This document shows, in pieces, positions 1 through 7,712 of a DNA stretch of 64,000 nucleotides (position 1 is the stretch's first letter; each line of letters opens with the position of its first letter). Both the position numbers and the translations under genes were made by a program. The stretch comes from an uncultured Candidatus Saccharibacteria bacterium (GTDB taxonomy: Bacteria; Patescibacteriota; Saccharimonadia; Saccharimonadales; Saccharimonadaceae), in the NCBI GenBank assembly GCA_937936045.1, contig CALGXC010000003.1, forward strand, positions 13,585-77,584, written 5' to 3'. The notes under the pieces are model-generated. The model made no database searches and was not told the DNA's origin. It saw only the letters and a list, made by a program, of their open reading frames with translations.

Positions 1-1
1 G

Positions 2-844
2 ATCCCAACCAATTTGATCGATGAAACGTTCGATCCGACAGCACAGCAGGACGTGAAAGTTTCTCATTTGAGAGATATTGCTATTGATCAAGTCGTCCCA
101 GATCCAGATCAGCCGCGTCGCTTTTTTGATGAGAACGCTTTGAATGAGTTGACGGAATCGGTGCGCGAGCATGGTGTGGTTCAGCCGATTGTTGTGACGC
201 CAAAAGGCGATAAATATCTGATCGTGGCGGGCGAACGACGTTGGCGTGCGGCGAATAGGGCGAATTTAACAGAGGTGCCGTGTATCGTCAGGAGTATGAG
301 CGACCAAAATCGCTTAGAGGTCTCTTTGATTGAAAACTTGCAGCGACATGATTTGAATGCGCTTGAAACTGCGACTGCTTATCAAAAATTGCGCGACCAA
401 TTCAATATGACGCTGGAGGAAATTGGCAAGCGTCTGGGTGGTAAATCTATAAGTGCGGTTAGTAATACGTTGAGGCTGCTGAAGCTACCGAAGTCTGTGC
501 AGCAGGCGTTGTTTGAGGGGCGATTAAATGAAGGGCAGGCAAGACCTCTAATCGGTTTGCCTGATGATGCCGCGGAAGATATCATGGAGCGAGCTATTCG
601 CGAGGAGTGGTCGGCGCGACGGATTGAGCAAGTTGTTACTTTGTGGAAGCAGGCGAAGTCTAGTCCAATCGAGAACAAGCGCCGCCCAGCAGATATGCCT
701 CACGCAGATGCTGTTGAAAGTCTTTCAAAGAGATTCGGCACAGGGGTGAAAATTCGTACAAACGGCCGTGGAGCTGGTCAGATTAGTATCAAGTTTAAGG
801 ATAATCTTGAATTTGAACGAATAAGAGAATTACTCGAAAAATAA
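2..844 (+). CDS. parB: ParB chromosome partitioning protein, 5' end cut by window edge
   Basis: ParB/Spo0J family protein that loads at parS sites and works with ParA in chromosome segregation. The frame stays open to the left edge and reads IPT-N before the TTG at base 14. IPT fits the end of the usual ParB N-terminus (GRGLxALIP), so the real start lies outside the window and the TTG is internal. The N-terminal CTPase domain is clear (VVPDPDQPRR, then the GERRWRAA box around base 230). A helix-turn-helix region and a short C-terminal dimerisation segment follow. It converges with lepB, with only 6 bases between the stops and no clear terminator. Confidence 0.93.
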   Translation: MPTNLIDETFDPTAQQDVKVSHLRDIAIDQVVPDPDQPRRFFDENALNELTESVREHGVVQPIVVTPKGDKYLIVAGERRWRAANRANLTEVPCIVRSMSDQNRLEVSLIENLQRHDLNALETATAYQKLRDQFNMTLEEIGKRLGGKSISAVSNTLRLLKLPKSVQQALFEGRLNEGQARPLIGLPDDAAEDIMERAIREEWSARRIEQVVTLWKQAKSSPIENKRRPADMPHADAVESLSKRFGTGVKIRTNGRGAGQISIKFKDNLEFERIRELLEK

Positions 845-850
845 TTTTTA

Positions 851-1456
851 TTAGAACGAGCGAATTTTATTGAATGGGAATATTCGTAGGCTGACTGGTC
901 CGACGATGTCATAAAGGGGGATCGGCCCCATGCAGTTTCGAGAGTCGCAGGAGTAGCTTCCTTGGCGGTGATCGCCCATAACGAATATTGTGCCTTCTGG
1001 TACGGTCGTATCGACATCCCCGGAAGTAGGCTGTCCTGGCTCATTTTTATTAACTGAGGTGTCAGGGTTAAATCCGTCGGGGTTTTCTGTGTTGTAAACA
1101 GTTACTGTGCCGTTTTTCACAGTAACTCGCTCACCAGCAAAGGCAATTACACGCTTAACAATGTACTCATCTTTACCTGTCGAGGCGTTAAAATTCGGAT
1201 TCTTAAACACAATTACTTGTCCGCGCTTTGGTGCATAATTTTTATTTTGCAATTTTGAGCCAGTGACGGGCAATCGATTGACGATCAGGCGATCACCGGT
1301 GTACATTGTTGTTTCCATGCTGGCACCTTCAACATTGAAAGTTTGAAATACAAAAGTGTTCAATAAAAGTGTACCAATCACTACGCCAACAACGAAAATG
1401 ACCATTCCCAGGCCATCTTGTAATTTTGGATGACGATCCATAAAAGTAGCGTCCAT
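851..1456 (-). CDS. lepB: Signal peptidase I
   Basis: Membrane serine/lysine peptidase that removes signal peptides from exported proteins. From the chosen start it has 201 residues: one N-terminal membrane segment (about residues 20-40), the catalytic serine in EGASMETT (near residue 46), the catalytic lysine in YIVKRVIAFAGE (near residue 101), and the GDHR-type box near the C-terminus. The frame is open upstream to 1546, but the -10 box at 1464-1469 ends 7 bases before the ATG at 1454-1456, so a longer product could not be transcribed from that promoter. It is divergent from the LCP gene, and the two promoters interlock. Confidence 0.92.
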   Translation of the reverse strand: MDATFMDRHPKLQDGLGMVIFVVGVVIGTLLLNTFVFQTFNVEGASMETTMYTGDRLIVNRLPVTGSKLQNKNYAPKRGQVIVFKNPNFNASTGKDEYIVKRVIAFAGERVTVKNGTVTVYNTENPDGFNPDTSVNKNEPGQPTSGDVDTTVPEGTIFVMGDHRQGSYSCDSRNCMGPIPLYDIVGPVSLRIFPFNKIRSF

Positions 1457-1463
1457 TGTTTCA

Positions 1464-1492
1464 ATTATAAGCGTTTTGTGTGTTATAATCAA
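1464..1492 (-). promoter_or_regulatory. lepB promoter
   Basis: Reading leftward: -35 TTGATT (1487-1492), 17-base spacer, -10 TATAAT (1464-1469), ending 7 bases before the lepB ATG. The -35 lies on top of the -10 of the divergent gene. Confidence 0.75.
1484..1489 (+). promoter_or_regulatory. -10 box of LCP-family gene
   Basis: TATAAT ends 8 bases before the ATG at 1498, so the mRNA should be leaderless or nearly so. It overlaps the lepB -35. Confidence 0.7.
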
Positions 1493-1497
1493 TAGAT

Positions 1498-3141
1498 ATG
1501 AAACCACGCAAACAGTCGATGGACGGATTTGTCGCCAAGCGACCACAGCGAACTTCGTTGGGGGAAATTACTAGCAAAAAAACGACTACGCTCGGGCATC
1601 CTCGTAGTAACGAAGATAGTCCGCAGGTGTCGAATAATGCGACAAGAAATATTCAGCAACCAACTTCTGCTAATAAATTAAAGCAGAATATTAGCGAATC
1701 GTTGGCGGCGATTGATGAAAACACCAAGCCTTCCCATCGGCAGGAGCGCAAACAGAAGCGTAAGAAAAAGTTAATTACCAGGATTATTCTTGCAGTTATC
1801 GGAATTATTATTGCAATTGTGGCGGGCTGGCTGCTATTAAAATTATGGCAGACGATGAACTCGGTGTTCCATAACGGCGGAATCTTAGGACTATTTTCGC
1901 AGCAGAAGCTGAAAGAGGATGCTTATGGTCGAAGCAATGTGCTGATTTTAGGTACAACAGATGACGATCCGGACCATCCAGGTGCGACATTGACTGACTC
2001 GATGATGATTCTTAGCGTCAATCAGACAAAGAAAGACGCGTATATGTTTAGTATTCCGCGTGACTTGTACGTAAAATTTGGCATGGCATGTAATTCTGGC
2101 TACGCTGGTAAAATCAATGAATATTTTGGCTGCGTGAATAACGGCGATAGCACACAGGCGGAAGCCGAACGAATGGATAAAACGAAGAAATTCATCGGCG
2201 ATATATTCGGTATGGATATTCAGTATGTGGCGCATATTAATACTGCGGTGATTCGTGATGCTGTCAATGCGGTCGGCGGAGTTACTGTTGACGTACAGAG
2301 TCGTGATCCGCGGGGAATCCTTGATCCAAGCATGGACTGGATGTGTCGAGCGAAGGAATTGAACTATCAGCAACGTCGCGAACGATGTCCAACGGGTCAC
2401 TATATGCAATTAACTAACGGCAAGCATGAAATGGACGGCGAAAAGGCGATGTGGTTCTCTCGAGCGCGTGGTTTGGTGGCGCCAACTTACGGATTGGAAC
2501 AATCCAACTTTGACCGAGAGAAAAACCAGCAATTGGTGCTTATGGCGCTGAAAAACAAGGCTACTTCCACGGGAACACTGACTGACTTTGGTAAGGTGAC
2601 GTCTCTGATGGATGCCATGGGTAAAAACTTGCGCACAAACATTGACACAAAAGAAATCCGCACAATTATGAACCTTGGCTCGGAGATAAAAGAATCTGAT
2701 ATTCACAGATTGAGTTTTGTAGAGGAAAACAACGTACTTATGACTACTGGCACGGCGGGTGGCGCAAGCATAGTTCAGCCAGCTGCGGGATTGTATGATT
2801 ATGACGACATTCGCGCGTATATAAAGTCTGAGATTTACGCAACGCCGTTATCTAAGGAAAAAGCCACAGTTGCTGTCTTGAATGGTTCTGGTGTGGCTGG
2901 CGCAGCGCAGAAAGAAGCGGACAAATTGACAGAATTAGGAATGAAAGTTGTTCATGTCGGCAATGTTCCAGGTAATGAAAAAATAGGAAAGACTCAAGTT
3001 TATCAATTGCCAGCTGGTAAAGAAAAAACTGCCACAAAAGATAAATTTAAGGAGTTGTACGGCTCGGTTTCATCAGATTCCTCGAAGTATAATTTGAATG
3101 TTGATGCGCAATTTATCGTTGTTGTGGGAACTGGCTCATAA
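1498..3141 (+). CDS. LytR-CpsA-Psr (LCP) family wall polymer transferase
   Basis: A 547-residue membrane-anchored protein. A basic, disordered cytoplasmic N-terminus (about 1-95) is followed by one transmembrane helix (about 97-120) and an extracytoplasmic LCP domain with NVLILGTTDDD, the FSIPRDLYV motif, and conserved Asp/Arg residues for lipid pyrophosphate binding. A C-terminal LytR_C domain (VAVLNGSGVAG onward, about residue 455 to the end) closes the protein. LCP enzymes attach undecaprenyl-linked anionic polymers to peptidoglycan. This implies a Gram-positive-type envelope with secondary wall polymers. The substrate here is unknown. Confidence 0.9.
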   Translation: MKPRKQSMDGFVAKRPQRTSLGEITSKKTTTLGHPRSNEDSPQVSNNATRNIQQPTSANKLKQNISESLAAIDENTKPSHRQERKQKRKKKLITRIILAVIGIIIAIVAGWLLLKLWQTMNSVFHNGGILGLFSQQKLKEDAYGRSNVLILGTTDDDPDHPGATLTDSMMILSVNQTKKDAYMFSIPRDLYVKFGMACNSGYAGKINEYFGCVNNGDSTQAEAERMDKTKKFIGDIFGMDIQYVAHINTAVIRDAVNAVGGVTVDVQSRDPRGILDPSMDWMCRAKELNYQQRRERCPTGHYMQLTNGKHEMDGEKAMWFSRARGLVAPTYGLEQSNFDREKNQQLVLMALKNKATSTGTLTDFGKVTSLMDAMGKNLRTNIDTKEIRTIMNLGSEIKESDIHRLSFVEENNVLMTTGTAGGASIVQPAAGLYDYDDIRAYIKSEIYATPLSKEKATVAVLNGSGVAGAAQKEADKLTELGMKVVHVGNVPGNEKIGKTQVYQLPAGKEKTATKDKFKELYGSVSSDSSKYNLNVDAQFIVVVGTGS

Positions 3142-3143
3142 TT

Positions 3144-3152
3144 TGGTATAAT
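3144..3152 (+). promoter_or_regulatory. Extended -10 promoter of membrane protein gene
   Basis: TGGTATAAT just after the LCP gene stop. The -10 ends 10 bases before the ATG at 3163. Confidence 0.7.
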
Positions 3153-3162
3153 AGGGTAAGTT

Positions 3163-3927
3163 ATGGAGTTACTGAAAACTGTTAAGCGAAGAACGTTTTG
3201 GAGCGAATTAGTTTACTATGTCTTAAATATTGGCTTGGCGGCTGCATTGCTTGTTATTGCTCAAGCGTTTCAGACCCCATTTCCAGCGTTAGCGCTTGTT
3301 GTGCTGAGCAAATGGCGCATAATTGCCGTTCGTCCGCGTTTTTGGTGGGCAAACATCCAGGCTAACTTGGTTGACTTAACGGTCGGAATTGGTGTTGTCG
3401 GCCTGATGTATCTACCTACGTCAGTGTTTTATTTCCGCGTAGCCTTGGCGGTATTATATGCAATTTGGCTAGTTGTGATTAAGCCGATGTCTAAGCGCTG
3501 GCAGGTCGCCATGCAGTCGTTGATCGCTATTTTTGTCGGCGTAACTGCTCTGATGGTGGTGTCATACGAGTGGCCAGTTTCTGTGGTTGTTATTCTGATG
3601 TTCTTGATTGGCTATAGTTCTGCGCGCCATTTCCTACACAGCTATGACGAAGAACAAACGGTTTTACTTTCGGCAATATGGGGACTTGTCTTTGCTGAGG
3701 TGGGTTGGCTGTCGTATTATTGGACTTATAGCTACGGAAAATCATTATTTGGCGGCGTTTCACAGGTTACAATAATCTTATTGCTATTCTCGCTTGTCGC
3801 CAGTAAGGCTTACCAATCTTATAACAAACATAAAGCTATTCGATTTTCAGACATATCCGCTCCAGTGATTCTTACAATCGGAATTATCTTGGTGATGTTA
3901 GTGTTCTTAAACTCTGTAGTGATTTAA
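3163..3927 (+). CDS. Polytopic membrane protein, function unknown
   Basis: I do not recognise a family. The 254 residues contain about seven to eight hydrophobic segments with short polar loops (for example near residues 18-50, 75-95, 100-115, 128-155, 170-190, 205-222 and 235-254) and no signal peptide cleavage site. The positive-inside pattern, with KTVKRR at the N-terminus, suggests a cytoplasmic N-terminus. The stop overlaps the end of the convergent prmC by four bases. Confidence 0.8.
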   Translation: MELLKTVKRRTFWSELVYYVLNIGLAAALLVIAQAFQTPFPALALVVLSKWRIIAVRPRFWWANIQANLVDLTVGIGVVGLMYLPTSVFYFRVALAVLYAIWLVVIKPMSKRWQVAMQSLIAIFVGVTALMVVSYEWPVSVVVILMFLIGYSSARHFLHSYDEEQTVLLSAIWGLVFAEVGWLSYYWTYSYGKSLFGGVSQVTIILLLFSLVASKAYQSYNKHKAIRFSDISAPVILTIGIILVMLVFLNSVVI

Positions 3928-4748
3928 TCTTTAGCACTAGTAAGCCGCAGGACCAGGATGTAATTGAGAACTCTCTCTTTTACAAAACCATTTTTCATAG
4001 CTTCGTTAATTATTCTATTGTGTTGCTGGGGGTCCGCCTCGATAAATAACAAACCTTCTGGAGTGAGACATCGTGGTGCTTGTGAGATCAATTGCAATAT
4101 CAATTTCAATCCTTTGTCTTCGGCGAAAAGCGCAATATCTGGTTCGTATTGGAGTTCTGGAGATACGTCCCAATTCTTATCGACGTAAGGCAAATTGGCA
4201 AAAATGTAGTCGACTGGTTTGAGCTGGCCATTAAGTAATGATTGCTGTTGAATATGGACGTCCACATTTAAGGCATTCGCATTTTTTTCTGCAATGTTTA
4301 AGGCTGGTTTGCTAATATCGGATAAAATTACCGACAAGTTGCTCCTCTCTAATTTGGCAGTAATTCCCAGACAGCCAGATCCTGTGCCAACGTCAATTAA
4401 AACTTTTTCGGCAATTTCACTGGCGGTCAGTTCTAAGAACAATGAAATTAGATCTTCAGATTCAGGGCGGGGAATTAAAACAGAGGGAGATACGGTGAAT
4501 CTACGCCCGTAAAATTCTTTATAGCCCAGAATGTAGGCGATTGGCACGCGGTCTAATCTCAGATCTAGTCTGGCATTTGCGATGTCAAATCTCCTGGGGT
4601 CAATTTCTTCGTCCAGGTGAGCGTGTAGGTAAGTGCGGTTTTTTCGTAAAGTGTTGGCTAATATCAATTCGGCGTCTAATCTGGCGGACGGGATACTTTC
4701 TGCTTTTAGAGATTTTGTGGCAATTTTTAGCCAGTCAGAGATAATCAT
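3924..4748 (-). CDS. prmC: Peptide chain release factor N5-glutamine methyltransferase
   Basis: Class I SAM methyltransferase of the HemK/PrmC family, which methylates the GGQ glutamine of release factors. It has an N-terminal helical domain (1-80), the SAM motif DVGTGSGCLGI near residues 119-129, and the substrate motif at residues 185-188. That motif reads NLPY instead of the usual NPPY. Otherwise it has a normal length of 274 residues. prfA lies about 0.7 kb away and prfB is also in the window. The ATG is set by a -10 box 7 bases upstream. Confidence 0.88.
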   Translation of the reverse strand: MIISDWLKIATKSLKAESIPSARLDAELILANTLRKNRTYLHAHLDEEIDPRRFDIANARLDLRLDRVPIAYILGYKEFYGRRFTVSPSVLIPRPESEDLISLFLELTASEIAEKVLIDVGTGSGCLGITAKLERSNLSVILSDISKPALNIAEKNANALNVDVHIQQQSLLNGQLKPVDYIFANLPYVDKNWDVSPELQYEPDIALFAEDKGLKLILQLISQAPRCLTPEGLLFIEADPQQHNRIINEAMKNGFVKERVLNYILVLRLTSAKD

Positions 4749-4755
4749 AGGGCTA

Positions 4756-4761
4756 ATTATA
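4756..4761 (-). promoter_or_regulatory. prmC -10 box
   Basis: TATAAT on the minus strand, ending 7 bases before the prmC ATG. Leaderless arrangement. Confidence 0.65.
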
Positions 4762-4825
4762 ACATATATCTATGGAATGTAAAAAGTAAAACGCTTGCAA
4801 AAACTGAGAAAAATGGTAAAAAGTA

Positions 4826-4854
4826 TTGACAAATCAAGAGAGAGAGAGTATTAT
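4826..4854 (+). promoter_or_regulatory. Promoter of 198-residue acidic protein gene
   Basis: TTGACA (4826-4831), 17-base spacer containing an AG-dinucleotide run, TATTAT (4849-4854). Predicted start site near 4861, giving a leader of about 30 bases. Confidence 0.75.
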
Positions 4855-4890
4855 AGGCTTCATACCATTAGCGAAAGGAATGAACATATA

Positions 4891-5487
4891 ATGGAATTGC
4901 CAAATAATACTCATAACAGCGAAGCTGCAAAGCAAATGGGGTTTGCAGAAGGATTTAATCCTGAACTGACTACTGAAGAAAAAATACGGGCGGCAGCAGA
5001 ATTTGAGGGTCTGGTTCTATCGACGTTTCTTAGATTCGCGGGAGATGCGAAAACTTATGACCATACTGTACTAGAAGATGGGATAGAGTCGAGTATTCTT
5101 TTAGAAATTCCTCAAAAAGACGGATCTAGTGTATTAGCCGAAGTGGAGTCCGCTACGCTTGATAATGGAGATGAAGAACGATCCGTACGAATTATTGAGT
5201 TGGATGGGGGAGATAAAGAGAGGCATCATTATTATATAGAAGATGATCAGGTTTTAAGGTATGATGACAATCTTGCTGAGCGCTCGCGAAAGTTAATGGG
5301 AGAGATGCGCCCCGAAGAAAATATCAGTATTGAGGGCATAAAGCGTGCGCTCGATATGTGTAGAAATGAAGTAGAGAATGATAAATTAGAGCAACAAATG
5401 GGGCTGAATCGTCAACCAGTCGGTGTGGACGAAATAAGTAAGTTGGCAAAACTATTGGAGTCTGCTGAGCCGCGTAAGCCGTACTAA
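4891..5487 (+). CDS. Acidic soluble protein, function unknown
   Basis: Not recognised. The 198 residues are strongly acidic, with no signal peptide or membrane segment and mixed helix/strand character. The frame is open from 4795, but a consensus promoter at 4826-4854 places transcription start near 4861, so the ATG at 4891 is the likely start. It is preceded by AAAGGA at 4874-4879. A three-codon frame (ATG at 4880, TAA at 4889-4891) overlaps the start as TAATG, possibly by chance. It ends four bases into the convergent prfA. Probably lineage-restricted. Confidence 0.75.
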   Translation: MELPNNTHNSEAAKQMGFAEGFNPELTTEEKIRAAAEFEGLVLSTFLRFAGDAKTYDHTVLEDGIESSILLEIPQKDGSSVLAEVESATLDNGDEERSVRIIELDGGDKERHHYYIEDDQVLRYDDNLAERSRKLMGEMRPEENISIEGIKRALDMCRNEVENDKLEQQMGLNRQPVGVDEISKLAKLLESAEPRKPY

Positions 5488-6554
5488 TTACTAGCATTCT
5501 GAGCTTTCAGCTCACGCTCATATCTCTGTAGATTTTCAATCAAATCGTCGATATCCCCGTTCATTGCAGCGGGGATATTGCTGCGGCTGTAGTGAATGCG
5601 GTGGTCGGTGATTCGGTCTTGCGGGAAGTTGTACGTTCGGATTTTTTCCGAGCGGTCGCCAGTTCCAACCAACGAGCGTCGCTCGGCGCTTAATTTGGCG
5701 TTTTCCTCGTCAATTTTCATCTGTAACAATCGCGAACGAAGCACGCTCATAGCTTTCTCGCGGTTTTTAATTTGCGATTTTTCGTCTTGGTTTGTAACTA
5801 TCATTCCAGTCGGCAAGTGGGTGATTCGCACTGCTGAATCTGTCGTGTTCACACTTTGACCGCCGTGTCCACTGGAGCGATAAATGTCAACTCGCAAATC
5901 GTTCGGGTTTATCTCAATGTCAGCCTCTTCTGCTTCTGGCAAAACTGCCACCGTTACAGTTGAAGTGTGGACGCGACCTTGGCTTTCAGTTACTGGAACT
6001 CGTTGAACTCGGTGTACGCCACCTTCGAACTTCAATTTAGAGTATGGCGCATCACCCTTGATCATGAAAATAACTTCTTTATAGCCGCCAGAATCGTTGG
6101 CTGATTCGCTAATTAGTTCTACTTTATAGCCGTTAGATTCGCACCAACGTAAATACATGCGGTATAGTTCCGCCGCAAACAATGACGCTTCATCACCGCC
6201 AGCGCCAGCGCGGATTTCCATTATGATATTCTTTTCATCATTAGGATCTTTGGGCGTGAGTAGGATGAATAATTCTTCTTCTAATTCGGTCAATCGAGCT
6301 TCAGTTTCGGTAATTTCAAGTTTCGCCAGAGCGGCCAATTCACCGCCTTCGTTAGCTAATTTTTTGGCCTCTACTAAGTTTTTTTCTAGGTTTTCTCGCT
6401 CTTCACCTTTGGAAATAAGCGTCTCTAATTCTGAAAATCGTTTATTTTTTACCGTAAAATCTGGTGAGCTGTAAGCGTCAGGTTGCGCTAAAAAATTGCT
6501 CAAATCAGCTCGTTCATTTTTCAGAGAATCCATATCTAAAGAAATCTTCGCCAT
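5484..6554 (-). CDS. prfA: Peptide chain release factor 1
   Basis: Class I release factor for UAA and UAG. Its 356 residues are typical. It carries the GGQ motif in SSGHGGQSVNTTDSAV and the RF1-type recognition tripeptide as PVT (RVPVTESQGRVHTST), not the SPF of RF2. The N-terminal coiled-coil domain is present. A -10 box ends 9 bases before the ATG. The presence of both RF1 here and RF2 at 37.1 kb indicates that all three stop codons are used as stops. Confidence 0.96.
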   Translation of the reverse strand: MAKISLDMDSLKNERADLSNFLAQPDAYSSPDFTVKNKRFSELETLISKGEERENLEKNLVEAKKLANEGGELAALAKLEITETEARLTELEEELFILLTPKDPNDEKNIIMEIRAGAGGDEASLFAAELYRMYLRWCESNGYKVELISESANDSGGYKEVIFMIKGDAPYSKLKFEGGVHRVQRVPVTESQGRVHTSTVTVAVLPEAEEADIEINPNDLRVDIYRSSGHGGQSVNTTDSAVRITHLPTGMIVTNQDEKSQIKNREKAMSVLRSRLLQMKIDEENAKLSAERRSLVGTGDRSEKIRTYNFPQDRITDHRIHYSRSNIPAAMNGDIDDLIENLQRYERELKAQNASN

Positions 6555-6563
6555 ATCTATAAA

Positions 6564-6572
6564 ATTATATCA
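6564..6572 (-). promoter_or_regulatory. prfA extended -10 promoter
   Basis: TGATATAAT read on the minus strand, with the hexamer at 6564-6569, 9 bases before the prfA ATG. Back-to-back with the promoter at 6577-6605. Confidence 0.65.
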
Positions 6573-6576
6573 TACA

Positions 6577-6605
6577 TTGACAAATGTCTTTAAGTATTGT
6601 ATTAT
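6577..6605 (+). promoter_or_regulatory. Consensus promoter with leaderless start
   Basis: TTGACA (6577-6582), 17-base spacer, TATTAT (6600-6605). Start site predicted near 6612, three bases before the ATG at 6615. Confidence 0.8.
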
Positions 6606-6614
6606 ATAGACATA

Positions 6615-6974
6615 ATGAGAGAATGCAAGATTGATTCGCGTGATTTGGCTTACAAAAATACTGATAAGTTGGCGCTTTGCGATGTTGGAAAGTCGCCTGA
6701 ACTGGTGCAATGTATTGAAGATCTTCCAGAGGATATACTAGCAAACGATCCGAGAGTTGATTTGATTGTGAAGAGTTTGTTTGATATTGATACTCATCCA
6801 ATAGAGAAGCCAGTTTCATTATACGATTTGAATGAATTAATTAAAGGTAATATTGCCGGTGAAACGAAAATATCTATATATGAGGGTGAGTGGCCTGACA
6901 TGAGAGCGATTCCGGAATCTGATATTCCGTTGCCGGTTGAACTATTTGTGGCTGCACCGATGATTAAAGATTAG
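6615..6974 (+). CDS. N-terminal part of a TAG-interrupted lineage protein
   Basis: A 119-residue soluble product, not recognised on its own. The start is ATG 6615 because the upstream TTG at 6597 overlaps the promoter. The frame ends at a TAG (6972-6974) and then continues open in the same frame for another 79 codons to 7214. This reading frame and the next one are therefore most simply one gene broken by a nonsense codon, or read through. No conserved catalytic motif is visible in this half. Confidence 0.6.
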   Translation: MRECKIDSRDLAYKNTDKLALCDVGKSPELVQCIEDLPEDILANDPRVDLIVKSLFDIDTHPIEKPVSLYDLNELIKGNIAGETKISIYEGEWPDMRAIPESDIPLPVELFVAAPMIKD

Positions 6975-6986
6975 CAAGAAGGGCGA

Positions 6987-7214
6987 GTGTCGGAATCGAA
7001 AGGCGGAAAAAGTAGCCGCGATATTATTAGACAATACGCAGAAATGGATCCGAAGACTAGCCCTTCAATACGCAAAGTAGATATTGTCGTGGATTCTGAT
7101 GGCGGAGTATTTTTGGCTCTACAAGGTGACGGCGCTCACCGCTTATGTGCTGCAAAGATGCGGGGAGACCGTGAAATATTATGTCGCGGGATAAGCGTTG
7201 TCAGATTGAACTAG
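6987..7214 (+). CDS. C-terminal part of the TAG-interrupted protein, ParB/Srx-like motif
   Basis: 75 residues if started at GTG 6987, which has AGAAGGG just upstream at a short distance. It lies in the same frame as the preceding ORF, four codons after its TAG. The segment VDSDGGVFLALQGDGAHRL followed by AAKMRGDREIL resembles the G-x-H-R-x-x-A-A pattern of the ParB/sulfiredoxin fold. That is a visual match only. Either an independently started small gene or the stranded half of a pseudogene. Confidence 0.5.
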   Translation: MSESKGGKSSRDIIRQYAEMDPKTSPSIRKVDIVVDSDGGVFLALQGDGAHRLCAAKMRGDREILCRGISVVRLN

Positions 7215-7222
7215 CGTAAAAT

Positions 7223-7250
7223 AAAACCGCCCAGTGATTGAGCGGGTTTT
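7223..7250. terminator. Bidirectional terminator hairpin
   Basis: Imperfect AAAACC-GC / GCG-GGTTTT stem with a bulge and an A-rich/T-rich border. It lies between the convergent 6987 gene and rpmE. Confidence 0.5.
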
Positions 7251-7274
7251 GAATTATCGGACTAATTTGTTGGA

Positions 7275-7619
7275 TTATTTAGTCTTTTTGTCTGATTTTG
7301 GAGAATCAGTTTTAGCTGCTTTTTTAGCGTTAGCTTTCTTTGCTTTGTTGGCTAAAGCTACTTTACGAGCTTCAGCGGCTGCTTGACGAGCCTTAAAGCG
7401 ATCAACACGACCTTCGGTGTCGATAATCTTTTCTTCACCAGTAAAGAATGGGTGTGAAGCTGATGAAATGTGAACCTTAACTAATGGATATTCGTTGCCG
7501 TCTTCCCATTTGATGGTTTCGGTTGTTTGCGCTGTTGACTGAGTCAAGAACGCGAAGCCCGCTTGTTCGTCGCTAAATACGACAGGGCGATAGTTCTGTG
7601 GGTGAATACTGCTTTTCAT
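7275..7619 (-). CDS. rpmE: Ribosomal protein bL31, type B (zinc-free)
   Basis: Large-subunit protein L31. It begins MKSSIHPQNYRPVVFSD and carries the HISSASHPFFTG segment. It has no cysteine at all, so it is the zinc-independent type. At 114 residues it is longer than usual because of a Lys/Ala-rich tail of about 35 residues. The start is supported by a consensus promoter whose -10 ends 9 bases upstream. Confidence 0.93.
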   Translation of the reverse strand: MKSSIHPQNYRPVVFSDEQAGFAFLTQSTAQTTETIKWEDGNEYPLVKVHISSASHPFFTGEEKIIDTEGRVDRFKARQAAAEARKVALANKAKKANAKKAAKTDSPKSDKKTK

Positions 7620-7628
7620 AACTGTTCA

Positions 7629-7657
7629 ATTGTACATGATTTATCAGAAGATGTCAA
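7629..7657 (-). promoter_or_regulatory. rpmE promoter
   Basis: Minus strand TTGACA (7652-7657), 17-base spacer, TACAAT (7629-7634), ending 9 bases before the ATG. Confidence 0.8.
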
Positions 7658-7675
7658 AAGTCTGCAATCTTAACT

Positions 7676-7704
7676 TTGCTATTTTGACAAAATTATTATA
7701 TAAA
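7676..7704 (+). promoter_or_regulatory. Promoter of PRTase-like gene
   Basis: TTGCTA (7676-7681), 17-base spacer, TATAAA (7699-7704), ending 8 bases before the ATG at 7713. Confidence 0.65.
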
Positions 7705-7712
7705 ATAAAAGT

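Noticed and set aside
4880..4893. Three-codon frame ATG-AAC-ATA-TAA overlapping the ATG of the 4891 gene
   Set aside because: Too short to judge. The normal Shine-Dalgarno AAAGGA could serve either start, and no conservation can be checked here.
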